This document shows, one piece after another, positions 1 to 8,313 of a stretch of DNA of 64,000 nt (position 1 is the stretch's first letter; each line of letters starts with the position of its first letter). The translations under genes and the position numbers were made by a program. The DNA comes from an uncultured Prevotellaceae bacterium (GTDB taxonomy: Bacteria; Bacteroidota; Bacteroidia; Bacteroidales; Bacteroidaceae): positions 1 through 64,000 of the forward strand of contig CAMVKN010000008.1 of NCBI GenBank assembly GCA_947168045.1, in the 5' to 3' direction. A model generated the notes under the pieces. The model saw nothing but the letters and a program-made list of their open reading frames with translations, did not search any database and had not been told where the DNA came from.

Positions 1-900
1 TTATGCTCGTAAAGTGCGGTTCACATATTGACTTGGCGACTCGCCAAAGTGCTTCTTGAACATCCGCGTGAAATGTTGAGGATATTCGAAACCCAGCAGG
101 TGGGATGTGGCGGTGATGGTCTCCCCGCTGATGAGCAGCTTTTGGGCCTGGCCCATGACAAAGCGGCGAATGATGTTCCCGGCAGTGTCGTCGGTCATCT
201 GCCGAATCAAGTCGCCAAAGTAGTTGGTTGAGAGGAAGAGCTCCTGAGCACAGTATCTCACCGTGGGCAGTCCGTGAGTCATTTGCAGTCTTTCGTCGTA
301 ATAACGCTTCAGCAGATTCTCAAAGCGTGTGAGCAAGTCGTAGGAAGATTGCGTCTGCATGGAGAGCTGACTGGCATAGTATCGAGCAATCTGTTCAAGA
401 ATCAGCTGAAGGTAGGCAACGATGATATGTTGGGTGTGGTCATCCGTTTGTGCAAGCTCTTTGCGCATGGCTTCCAGTAGGTCGACGATGGTCAGCCGCT
501 GTTCAGCGGTCATCAGCAGTGCCTCGTTGGTGTTGTACGAGAAGTATGTAAACGAAGACATCCTGCGCTCGAGGTCGGTGCCGTGCAATAGCTCAGGGTC
601 GAAGAGCAACGCCCATCCCTTGGTCTGTATCTCTTCGCCCGTGTCGGCCTTGCCGCCAATTTGTCCTGGCGCAACACACATCAGGGCGTGACGATGAAGG
701 TCGTAGGTGGTAAGACCGTAGGTGAGCTCCTCCAGCGTCTCATCGCCGATAAAGATGCCGTAGACATCATAGTTATTGAGAGAATGACGACAATGTTCCA
801 GCTCGTCGTAGTGGATGATGGAGACGAGCGGATGAAGGCACGGCGCACCGATGTATTGGGCGTAGTCGTTGACGTTGTGAACTTTCAATATCTTCTTCAT
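1..900 (-). CDS. AraC-family transcriptional regulator
   Basis: Complete 299-residue protein; the stop codon is the first three bases of the window. The C-terminal ~100 residues (about 195-295) form a typical AraC double helix-turn-helix: a first helix pair around AQELFLSTNYFGDLIRQ and a second around TSHLLGFEYPQHFTRMFKKH, followed by the family hallmark FGESPSQYVN. The N-terminal ~180 residues resemble the cupin-like sensor half of such regulators but lack a motif that names the ligand. It is divergently transcribed from the exported flavodoxin at 1040, so that gene is a plausible target (inference). A minus-strand -7 element lies at 909-916. Confidence 0.9.
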   Translation of the reverse strand: MKKILKVHNVNDYAQYIGAPCLHPLVSIIHYDELEHCRHSLNNYDVYGIFIGDETLEELTYGLTTYDLHRHALMCVAPGQIGGKADTGEEIQTKGWALLFDPELLHGTDLERRMSSFTYFSYNTNEALLMTAEQRLTIVDLLEAMRKELAQTDDHTQHIIVAYLQLILEQIARYYASQLSMQTQSSYDLLTRFENLLKRYYDERLQMTHGLPTVRYCAQELFLSTNYFGDLIRQMTDDTAGNIIRRFVMGQAQKLLISGETITATSHLLGFEYPQHFTRMFKKHFGESPSQYVNRTLRA

Positions 901-908
901 GACGGTTG

Positions 909-916
909 CAAAGATA
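909..916 (-). promoter_or_regulatory. Bacteroidetes -7 element for the AraC gene
   Basis: Read on the minus strand this is TATCTTTG, matching TAnnTTTG, about 10 bp upstream of the ATG at 900. I see no clear TTTG at the -33 position, so the call rests on the -7 box and location. Confidence 0.5.
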
Positions 917-992
917 CACGTTTTTCGTCATTTTCCGTAATTTTGGTTGAACAATCCGTATTATATTTAACAATCTATCAGTGTTTTCGCCG

Positions 993-1000
993 TACCTTTG
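993..1000 (+). promoter_or_regulatory. Bacteroidetes -7 element for the flavodoxin gene
   Basis: TACCTTTG matches TAnnTTTG and lies 40 bp before the ATG at 1040. The -33 region has only TTTA-like sequence. The 139-bp space between the divergent AraC and flavodoxin genes is where an AraC operator would be expected. Confidence 0.5.
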
Positions 1001-1039
1001 CACTCAGTTAAAACAATTTAATAATCAATACAAAGGAAT

Positions 1040-1759
1040 ATGGCAAAGATTGCATTAGGAACCTGGGCCTGGGTCGCTGCTATGCTCACCTTGTTGAGCA
1101 CAAGCGCATCGGCAAAGACACTCGTGGTGTACTATAGCTACACCAACTATTGCCGTGAGATTGTCACCACGCTGACCAGCCAGATAGATGCTGATGTGCT
1201 GGAGATACAGCCTGAAGAGAAAGGACTGAAATACGAGGCCAATGGCTATGCACTGGGTACTCAACTGCTCAATGCCATCAAGGCGAATCCTAACAATGCA
1301 AGTAGTTATCCGGCCATCGACCCTGTGACCACATCGCTGAACGACTATGAAACAATCGTCATCGTCACACCCCTCTGGTGGAGCCAGATGGCTGCACCGA
1401 TGCAGACTTACCTGTTCAACTACGGAGGACAGATGGCTGGCAAGCACATCGGCCTGATTGTGTCGAGTGCCAGCAGCAGCATCAGCGGTGTGGTTGCAGA
1501 CTGCAAGCGACTGGTTCCTGGCGGTAAGTACTTCAGTGAGAATCTGTGGATTAACCACGCCAACCACTCTCGCCGTGCATCGCTGGTAAAGAATTGGCTG
1601 ACGGCTGTCAACTACAATTCAGTGACAGCCATCAACGAACCGTCCATAGCTGACAAAGACGTCCCAACTTGTTACTATGACTTGAACGGTAGGAGACTGG
1701 CACAGAAGCCTTTAAAGGGTATCTATATCGTAAATGGCGAGAAACGAGTGATGGAATAA
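1040..1759 (+). CDS. exported flavodoxin-like protein with sorting-like tail
   Basis: 239 residues. Residues 1-25 are a signal peptide (hydrophobic core AWVAAMLTLLSTSASA, then AK). The next ~165 residues are a flavodoxin fold: TLVVYYSYTNYCREIV is the FMN phosphate-binding loop region and TPLWWSQMAAPMQTYL is the characteristic second flavin contact segment. The last ~30 residues (YYDLNGRRLAQKPLKGIYIV...) resemble the C-terminal tails found on many secreted Prevotella proteins. An FMN protein outside the cytoplasm is unusual, because most flavodoxins are cytoplasmic electron carriers. The redox partner is unknown. It is probably controlled by the divergent AraC regulator (inference). Confidence 0.85.
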   Translation: MAKIALGTWAWVAAMLTLLSTSASAKTLVVYYSYTNYCREIVTTLTSQIDADVLEIQPEEKGLKYEANGYALGTQLLNAIKANPNNASSYPAIDPVTTSLNDYETIVIVTPLWWSQMAAPMQTYLFNYGGQMAGKHIGLIVSSASSSISGVVADCKRLVPGGKYFSENLWINHANHSRRASLVKNWLTAVNYNSVTAINEPSIADKDVPTCYYDLNGRRLAQKPLKGIYIVNGEKRVME

Positions 1760-1811
1760 GATGGCAATATCATTTCACACGGAAGTAGACGACATAGCGG
1801 TGGAATAGTAC

Positions 1812-1834
1812 ACTCTGCGACTCTGCGCGAGAAT
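1812..1834. repeat. fragment of the ~216-bp MITE-like element
   Basis: These 23 bp are identical to the reverse complement of the left subterminal segment (16361-16383) of the element described at 16331-16546. It is followed at 1877-1903 by three copies of a 9-bp unit, CTCTGTGTC, in the otherwise empty 167-bp space before the HU-like gene. Confidence 0.75.
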
Positions 1835-1926
1835 AAAAGAGCACACAGAGCTTCTTACCAAATGCGTGATAAAAAACTCTGTGTCCTCTGTGTCCTCTGT
1901 GTTTCAAAAAACATGCGATAGTCGAA

Positions 1927-2412
1927 TCAAGGATTGACCGTCGGCTCGCCGCTGCCTGCGCCCTCGATATACTCGCCCTTGGTCGTGCTCAGCGTCAGCT
2001 CGCCGCTCTTGATGCGCTGTGCCAGCGACGACAGCCCCAGCTGTGCGGCCTTCGTCAGCTCCATGCGGGCCATCAGTCCCGTGGGACGGGCCTGCAGGCG
2101 CACGCAGCGCACGTTCACCCCGGCATCAAACTTCTCGACGCTGTTAGCGGGCTTCACCGACACGGCAGCCTTCAGGATGGCCAGGTCGTCCAGCTTCACC
2201 GGCTGGCCCATCAGCAGGTGCTGGCGGATGCAGCGCACGGCGTCCTTCAGCATGCCCGAGATTTCGCCCTTGGAGAACGACGACGTGTTCTCCGACATGT
2301 ACTGTGCCAGCTCATCGATGCCGATGGGGTCAGCGTTCTCAACGCGGGCATAGACCTTGCCATAGCTCTCGCTGCCCGCCACCTTGTTCTTGTAGAAATT
2401 CAGCTTCAACAT
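1927..2412 (-). CDS. HU-related DNA-binding protein
   Basis: 161 residues, of the larger Bacteroidetes HU-related family (histone-like DNABII fold with extra C-terminal residues) rather than the ~90-residue classical HU. The N-terminal part has the pattern of that family: MLKLNFYKNK...YGKVYARVENADPIGIDELAQYMSEN, then SFSKGEISGMLKDAVRCIRQHLLMGQPVKLDDLAILK. The tail (after ~residue 135) is low complexity and ends EGAGSGEPTVNP. Expected role is binding or bending of chromosomal DNA; no specific target is inferable. It is a single gene with its own promoter at 2510-2541. Confidence 0.85.
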   Translation of the reverse strand: MLKLNFYKNKVAGSESYGKVYARVENADPIGIDELAQYMSENTSSFSKGEISGMLKDAVRCIRQHLLMGQPVKLDDLAILKAAVSVKPANSVEKFDAGVNVRCVRLQARPTGLMARMELTKAAQLGLSSLAQRIKSGELTLSTTKGEYIEGAGSGEPTVNP

Positions 2413-2509
2413 AACCTTACTTGATTGTTTTTGTTATTAGAAAATGGTAGAACTCTCGTTGTTGGTTCGGCATCGCCGTGGGTCCTTCAGCTCACCTCTT
2501 CCAACACTA

Positions 2510-2541
2510 CAAAGGTACAAAAAATATCTCATTCCACCAAA
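2510..2541 (-). promoter_or_regulatory. promoter of the HU-like gene
   Basis: On the minus strand the -33 box TTTG (2538-2541) and the -7 box TACCTTTG (2510-2517) are separated by 20 bp, the usual Bacteroidetes spacing. The leader to the ATG at 2412 is roughly 90 nt. Confidence 0.7.
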
Positions 2542-2589
2542 TATTTAAGCCATTTATTTTCAATAAAATAACATATTTATTATCGAGCG

Positions 2590-2690
2590 TTACTTAATGC
2601 CGAAAACAGCGGTGTTTCCGACCGTATCTAATGTGTTTATGACCGTAACCGCTACTGTTTCTGACCGTAACCAATGCGTTTGCCCCATGT
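2590..2690. repeat. degenerate AACAGCGGTG / GACCGTA repeats
   Basis: The non-coding stretch between the HU-like gene and the lipoprotein carries three degenerate copies of a short phrase around GTTTCCGACCGTA (near 2607, 2628 and 2656) after AAAACAGCGGTGTTT. Similar wording recurs after the tldD-like gene at 8174-8300. No ORF or RNA structure is evident. Confidence 0.4.
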
Positions 2691-2804
2691 ATAGGGCCTT
2701 GTTTTCAAACTGTCATCTGTCATTACTGTCATCGGGTGAAAAATAAGGCAGAAGATACAAAATTGCAAATCCGACTGAACGGAGAAAAAAAACTACGCCG
2801 ATGT

Positions 2805-2835
2805 TTTGTTGTGTCAAGAAAAATGCATATCTTTG
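2805..2835 (+). promoter_or_regulatory. promoter of the lipoprotein gene
   Basis: TTTG at 2805-2808 and TATCTTTG at 2828-2835 are separated by 19 bp, an exact fit to the Bacteroidetes -33/-7 pattern. This places transcription start near 2842 and rules out the upstream in-frame start at 2736, supporting the ATG at 2901. Confidence 0.75.
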
Positions 2836-2900
2836 CCACCGAAAAGCAGAAACCACAACAGACGACCGTTACAAACCATAACTTATTAAAAAAAAGTACA

Positions 2901-3521
2901 ATGAAAAGGAAACTTTTTGACATTGCCATTGCCGCAGTATCGATGTGCGTGATGGTGGCTTGCGGCTCGAAAGACGCCAGCAAGGACAAGGCGAGTGACA
3001 AGGACAAGGCTGCCACCGAGCAGGTGACAGAGGGAGCCGTAGAGGATGAACAGGCTGTCGACCCGGCCGAAGCGGAGCAAGCCATCACCGACCTGGTGAA
3101 CGCGGTCTACGATGACATCAACGACCTTACTTTCGGCCCAGTCTTGAATGACGAGGAAACACCCGAGGTTGACTTCATCGCCAAGTACTGCTCAAAAGAC
3201 TTCAGGAAGCTTGTTGCCAAGATCTGCGAGATTGACCGCGGTCTGGATAGCGGCGGGGGCTTTGGCTATGGCGATGATTGGGGAGCCGAGATGTGGAGCT
3301 ACTATGCACCCCCATTCTCGGTAGACAACATCGAGGTGGATGTCGATGGCAACGAAGGCACTGTGAGTTACGACTTCAGTAGTAACGGCGAGGAGGTGGA
3401 GATGGTGTTCCGCGTGGTCCGTGAGGACGGTGAGTGGCGTTTCAGCGACTGTCTGCGCCAGGGCCCGGATGACGGCAGCTGGGTGGAACGAATGAAAGAA
3501 TACATCGAAGAGCACCAGTAG
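2901..3521 (+). CDS. putative lipoprotein, function unknown
   Basis: 206 residues from ATG 2901. That start gives a lipoprotein signal (MKRKLFDIAIAAVSMCVMVACGS, lipobox VAC-G) and follows the promoter at 2805-2835; an open frame extends further upstream but would bury the signal. After the acylated Cys comes a Lys/Asp-rich linker (SKDASKDKASDKDKAA), typical of a tether, then an acidic globular domain with no motif I recognise; its C-terminal half (VSYDFSSNGEEVEMVFRVVREDGEWRFSDC) reads like a beta-rich DUF3828-like or NTF2-like domain. Probable location is the outer or inner membrane face of the periplasm. Confidence 0.75.
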   Translation: MKRKLFDIAIAAVSMCVMVACGSKDASKDKASDKDKAATEQVTEGAVEDEQAVDPAEAEQAITDLVNAVYDDINDLTFGPVLNDEETPEVDFIAKYCSKDFRKLVAKICEIDRGLDSGGGFGYGDDWGAEMWSYYAPPFSVDNIEVDVDGNEGTVSYDFSSNGEEVEMVFRVVREDGEWRFSDCLRQGPDDGSWVERMKEYIEEHQ

Positions 3522-3560
3522 AACACATCCCTACAACCAAGTCCTAATTCAAAGAAGTAA

Positions 3561-4841
3561 ATGAACGTGAAACTCCAGATGCCCAAGTTCGGCCACAAGC
3601 CGACAGGAAAGGGATGGCTCAGCGAACTGCTGCTGACCATCCTCGGTACTGCCATCGGTGTGGGCCTGACCTTCTTCGTGAACGCCAAGGTGGAGAAGGC
3701 CCACCAGCGGGCTGCCCAGCGCGAGACGGCCATCATGGCGGTGTGCGACATCGACGAGATTGTGCAGGGACTCAAGGACGAGATACAGCTGGAGGACAGC
3801 CTGTTCAAGGTGGCAATGTATGTCGCGAGCCATCAGGAACTGATCGACTCGCTGCCGATAGACACGCTGGACATGGCGTTCAAGTATCTGTACGACGACC
3901 CTGCGGTGGTGAAGGAGTGGACAGCCGACACGAAGGAGAACGCCTTCAACAGCGGTATCGATGCCCGCATGAACCTGGGGAACAACCAGTTCTACGACAA
4001 TGTGCAGTCGTGCTACTACGTGCGCCGCTCGCTGATGAAGGTGATGGCGGATGCGCCCATGTTCCAGCGCCCAGTCAGCAAGAATGCATACGAGGATGCC
4101 CTGTACGAGTTGCCCACCGAAGCCCTCGATCACCACGGCGTTCCGCTCCCCGAAGCCCGGCGATATGTGATGAAGTCAGTTTTCGCACACAAATCGACAA
4201 CGCTCTATATCAAGCGCTATTTCATCCGGAGAGAAGCCTATCATAATGCTGTTACAAAGCTGGAAAGGCTGAACCGCGAGAACAAGCTGCTGATGGACAT
4301 CACCGATGAGGAAATAGAAAAGTATATTAGGCAGAATTCGGAGAATGTCTCGCAGCAGACCATAGCCGACTTAATCATTGGCACATGGCTGTTGGATAAG
4401 GACACCATCGTGTTTCATGCGGACAACACCTTCGAAAGGACTTGGGTCATGGAGCTTCAGGCGCAGATTCTACTCCTGGTGGAGCAGAAAGAGGTCCTCC
4501 TCTTGATTCCTACGGCCTTCCACACGAAAGGGCAATGGAAACTGGATGGCGACAAGCTGACAACCGTCTACGATTTCAGTAATGCAGAAATGCTTTCCTT
4601 CGACTTTGACACGAGGAATTTCCCCCAGTCGTCTTTGGAACGTATGAAAGACAGCCTGGAAATCAAGAAGGAAATGATGAGGAAAGACATCCTGGAGTCA
4701 TTCAGGCATCAGGACGCAAAGGCTGAATATGTTGTCTCGTTTGACAAGAGCGGCAACACGATGATGTTCACACATGAGGAAACAACTCCTTCCGGCAACA
4801 AGCAAAACTCTTCTTTCCAATTAAACAGGAAACTAAATTAA
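3561..4841 (+). CDS. membrane-anchored protein with lipocalin-like C-terminus
   Basis: 426 residues. One transmembrane helix near the N-terminus (about 20-40, ELLLTILGTAIGVGLTFFVNA) is followed by a long Glu/Lys-rich, mostly helical region to ~residue 260. The final ~150 residues begin DLIIGTWLLDKDTIVFHADNTF and continue with GQWKLDGDKL, a layout typical of Bacteroidetes lipocalin-like domains (short beta strands beginning with a G-x-W). I do not recognise the family as a whole. It lies 39 bp after the lipoprotein and 27 bp before the TldD-like gene, so the three may be co-transcribed. Confidence 0.7.
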   Translation: MNVKLQMPKFGHKPTGKGWLSELLLTILGTAIGVGLTFFVNAKVEKAHQRAAQRETAIMAVCDIDEIVQGLKDEIQLEDSLFKVAMYVASHQELIDSLPIDTLDMAFKYLYDDPAVVKEWTADTKENAFNSGIDARMNLGNNQFYDNVQSCYYVRRSLMKVMADAPMFQRPVSKNAYEDALYELPTEALDHHGVPLPEARRYVMKSVFAHKSTTLYIKRYFIRREAYHNAVTKLERLNRENKLLMDITDEEIEKYIRQNSENVSQQTIADLIIGTWLLDKDTIVFHADNTFERTWVMELQAQILLLVEQKEVLLLIPTAFHTKGQWKLDGDKLTTVYDFSNAEMLSFDFDTRNFPQSSLERMKDSLEIKKEMMRKDILESFRHQDAKAEYVVSFDKSGNTMMFTHEETTPSGNKQNSSFQLNRKLN

Positions 4842-4868
4842 GATTTTAACAACCAAAAACTATTAAAA

Positions 4869-7800
4869 ATGCGTACATTATTATTGTCGTTTTTGCTATT
4901 AATGGCAAGCAGCGGATTGAAGGCGCAGACGGAACAGTCAGATTCTGTTCTTCGGACTCTTAAGGAAGAGCTGAACTATTCTATGGCGCAATTGAAACAG
5001 AAACCTGTACCTGCGTACTTTATGAGTCTGCGTATGCAGGACAGTCAGACTCTCTCAATTAACAGCGACTTTGGTTCGGCGTCTGTAAACGACAATCATA
5101 GTCGTGTCATTGTGCCGAACATACGCATAGGCAGCAAGGAACTCGATAACTATAAGTTTGAGAATCAGGGCATAGAGCAAGCGAATAACAGAAATGCTCA
5201 AGGCAATGGCGTGGCTATATCTGGAGGGCCGTTGCGTCAGTATCGTGATGAGATATGGTACGCTTCCATGAACAGATACCGCACGGCTGTGAAACGCTAT
5301 GAGGAGGCTGTGGCGAAGTCAAGGACGGATGCACAGTTCGAGGATAAGTCACCATGCTTCTCAGATGCTCCTGTTGAGTCATACTATGAGGCTGCTCTCT
5401 CGCCATGGATGGTAGACACCCTGGCATGGAAGAACAAACTCAACAAGGTGAGCAGCGTGTTCAAGGAGTGCCGTATGCTCGAAGGTGGTTCTGCAAATAT
5501 TGAATTTGTGACAACCAGGACGTATATTGTCAACTCGGATGGTACGTCGGTGGTGCAGAACCGCCGTTGTGTCCGTATCATGCTGCAAGCCATGATTCTT
5601 GCTACCGATGGTATGCAATGCCCTCTGTATGAGGATTTCTTTGGCTTCAGTGAGGCTGAACTTCCTTCCGAGGAGGTGCTTGTCGCCAAGGCGCATGACA
5701 TCGTGAATCGTCTGCTTGCCCTTCGTGATGCTCCTCTTGCCGATCCTTATACCGGTCCTGCCATTCTTTCTAGTTCTGCAAGTGGTGTGTTCTTCCATGA
5801 GATCTTCGGTCATCGTCTTGAGAGTCATCGCATGAAGAAAGGTGGTGAGACTTTTAAGCACATGGTAGGCGAGCGGGTTCTGCCTGCTTCTTTCAGCGTG
5901 TATTGTGACCCTACGCGGAATTACTACGGCAAGCAGGCTCTCAATGGCTCGTATAAATATGATGACGAGGGCGTTAAGGCTCGTCGGGTGCAGAATGTTG
6001 AGAATGGCGTGCTGAAGGAGTTCCTGATGTGTCGCATTCCGATTGACGGATTCCCAGTCAGCAATGGCCATGGAAGGGCTGTCGGTGGCAATGATCCTGT
6101 GGCACGACAGTCGAATCTGGTTGTTGAGACCAACCAGCCATATACCGAGGCTCAGCTTCGCGAGATGCTTATCAAGGAGGCAAAGCAGCAAGGTAAGGAG
6201 TATGGCTATTTCTTCCGCACGGTGACCAGCGGTTTTACTCTTACTGATCATCTCAATGCCTTCAACGTGACTCCTGTGGAGGTGTTCAGGGTTTATGTGG
6301 ATGGTCGCAAGGACGAACTTGTGCGTGGAGTCAATCTTATTGGCACACCTTTGGCCATGTTCTCTAACATCACGGCTGCTGGTGATACGCCATCTACGTT
6401 TACAGGTGACTGTGGCGCGGAGTCTGGCTGGGTTCCTGTATCTGCCACCTCACCTTGTATTTATGTTTCGAAGGTAGAGACACAGCGTAGCAATGATCAG
6501 AAGATGGTAGAACCAGCCCTGGAGCTTCCTGAGTATACCACGACATACGGTAAGGAGGCTGGTAAGGATACGGGTGAGATTATCTTCAAGGCAATGGAAG
6601 ATGAGATGAAGCGCACGAAGGATAGTCTGCACTTCGCCAATCTCCCTCTTCCTTACTTCGTTGACTACAGGTTTATTCATGGTAACATGGCCAATGTGTC
6701 AGCTTCACTTGGTGGTGTGTACCGCGTTAATTATTATAAGAGTCAGAATCGTGGCTTTATCAATTTGTCACTTGGCGACAAGATGACGACAAGTATGATG
6801 GCTGTGGATAATTTTGATATGAACTTCACCCTTCCATACGAGACTGACTATGATATGATACGCCGTGGATTCTGGATAATTAGTGACCGTAGTTACAAGA
6901 TGGCTCTCCAAAGCATGGGAGCCAAGACCAGCATGCGAAAGGTGAATCCTCTGCCAGAGGAGGATCTACAGATTCCAGAGATGCTTGAACTGCCTGCAAG
7001 AGAATACATAGAGGAGAGTGCCGTGACTCCTATTGATACAGCCTTGATGATAAGGTATGCTGCTGAGTTGTCAGCTATCTTTGCTGATTATCCTCGTATG
7101 TTTGATTCCGATGTACATTTTAATGTGGAGGCAAAGGATATCTACCGCGTTACATCCGAAGGACAGAAACTGCGTTTTGCGCGTCCTGAGATAAAACTGA
7201 ACATAAATGGAAACATCACGACCTGTGACGGTTCATCCCTGCATGATCAGTTTGAGGTGTTTGCAAGGACTATTGATGAGTTGCCTTCGCTTGATGAGCT
7301 GAGGCAGCGCACAAGGGAGTTCTGTGAACTTTTAATGAAGAAGGCAGATGCTCCGATGGTGAAGGAGTTCTATGTAGGCCCGATCATGATTGAGGATGAG
7401 TCTGTTGTTGAGGCTATCTCGCAGCAGGTTGTCAAGACAAGTTGTATGGCCTCTCGTGACATGCAAAAGGGGAGTGCCGTCAGCAGTATGATGCTTGGCA
7501 AGCGTATTGTCGATACCAAGATGAGTATTTCCCAGTGGGCTGATACCCCTGAGTACAAGGGACAGAAGCTATTGGCAAACTATAAGGTGGATGCTGACGG
7601 CGTGGCTCCTAAAAAGTCGCTCACAATCATCGAGAATGGTATTCTGAAGACTCTCCTAACGGGGCGCCATCCCGCTATCGGTGCTATGGAATCGACTGGT
7701 AATGAGCGTTTCCAGTTCAATTCTCCAGTATCAAAGTGCACTCCAGGCATCATTCATGTTGGCATAGACAAGTGCGTCCCTCAGGCATCAATGAAGAGTA

Positions 7801-8138
7801 TCTTCCTCAAGGAGGCTAAGAAGGCAGGTCTTGATCATGCGTATATTGTAAAAGCTCCGAAGGATGGCTGGAAGTATCTGGTCCGCGTGGATGTCAATAC
7901 TGGCGTAGAGGAGATTGTCAGGGTTAGTGAGATTCCGACTCCTTCGCGTAGTGACCTCATGCATGTGACGGCAGCTTCCAAGGAAGAGTTCGTCAGCAAT
8001 CAATGGCATTACAACTATAATACGTTGAATAGTTACATCGTGCCTCGTGCTATCATCGTGGAGAGTATTGAGTACTCATTCCAGAAACCTAATCGCCAGG
8101 AGGGCTTCCAGTTGCAGAATCCTGCCGAAAGGAAGTAA
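4869..8138 (+). CDS. exported tandem TldD/TldE-like metalloprotease
   Basis: 1089 residues with a signal peptide (MRTLLLSFLLLMASSGLKAQ). The protein contains two copies of the TldD/PmbA fold. The first (about 30-555) carries the zinc motif H310-E-I-F-G-H315 and TldD signatures such as SNGHGRAVGG and TSGFTL. The second (about 590-1080) has the same late motifs (IIENGILKTLLTGRHP, NERFQFNSP) but no HExxxH, as in TldE/PmbA. In E. coli TldD and TldE are separate cytoplasmic proteins forming a heterodimeric peptidase; here both halves are on one exported chain. Substrate unknown. Ends just before a strong terminator at 8161. Confidence 0.88.
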   Translation: MRTLLLSFLLLMASSGLKAQTEQSDSVLRTLKEELNYSMAQLKQKPVPAYFMSLRMQDSQTLSINSDFGSASVNDNHSRVIVPNIRIGSKELDNYKFENQGIEQANNRNAQGNGVAISGGPLRQYRDEIWYASMNRYRTAVKRYEEAVAKSRTDAQFEDKSPCFSDAPVESYYEAALSPWMVDTLAWKNKLNKVSSVFKECRMLEGGSANIEFVTTRTYIVNSDGTSVVQNRRCVRIMLQAMILATDGMQCPLYEDFFGFSEAELPSEEVLVAKAHDIVNRLLALRDAPLADPYTGPAILSSSASGVFFHEIFGHRLESHRMKKGGETFKHMVGERVLPASFSVYCDPTRNYYGKQALNGSYKYDDEGVKARRVQNVENGVLKEFLMCRIPIDGFPVSNGHGRAVGGNDPVARQSNLVVETNQPYTEAQLREMLIKEAKQQGKEYGYFFRTVTSGFTLTDHLNAFNVTPVEVFRVYVDGRKDELVRGVNLIGTPLAMFSNITAAGDTPSTFTGDCGAESGWVPVSATSPCIYVSKVETQRSNDQKMVEPALELPEYTTTYGKEAGKDTGEIIFKAMEDEMKRTKDSLHFANLPLPYFVDYRFIHGNMANVSASLGGVYRVNYYKSQNRGFINLSLGDKMTTSMMAVDNFDMNFTLPYETDYDMIRRGFWIISDRSYKMALQSMGAKTSMRKVNPLPEEDLQIPEMLELPAREYIEESAVTPIDTALMIRYAAELSAIFADYPRMFDSDVHFNVEAKDIYRVTSEGQKLRFARPEIKLNINGNITTCDGSSLHDQFEVFARTIDELPSLDELRQRTREFCELLMKKADAPMVKEFYVGPIMIEDESVVEAISQQVVKTSCMASRDMQKGSAVSSMMLGKRIVDTKMSISQWADTPEYKGQKLLANYKVDADGVAPKKSLTIIENGILKTLLTGRHPAIGAMESTGNERFQFNSPVSKCTPGIIHVGIDKCVPQASMKSIFLKEAKKAGLDHAYIVKAPKDGWKYLVRVDVNTGVEEIVRVSEIPTPSRSDLMHVTAASKEEFVSNQWHYNYNTLNSYIVPRAIIVESIEYSFQKPNRQEGFQLQNPAERK

Positions 8139-8160
8139 GGGCGGAGCGTTACTTTACAAA

Positions 8161-8200
8161 AAAAGCACCGCTGTTTCCCTTGGAAAACAGCGGTGCTTTT
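8161..8200 (+). terminator. terminator after the TldD-like gene
   Basis: A perfect 16-bp stem (AAAAGCACCGCTGTTT with its complement) and an 8-nt loop, ending in TTTT, 22 bp after the stop. The sequence is symmetric and could also act on leftward transcripts. Confidence 0.85.
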
Positions 8201-8313
8201 GACTGGAAACACCGTCGTTTCTGGCCAAAAGACGGTCTTGCTGTTTGAAAACGATAGTGATTTCCCTCAAAAACGCAGTGCTTTCTCCCGTCACTACTTG
8301 GTGCCGTGTACAG

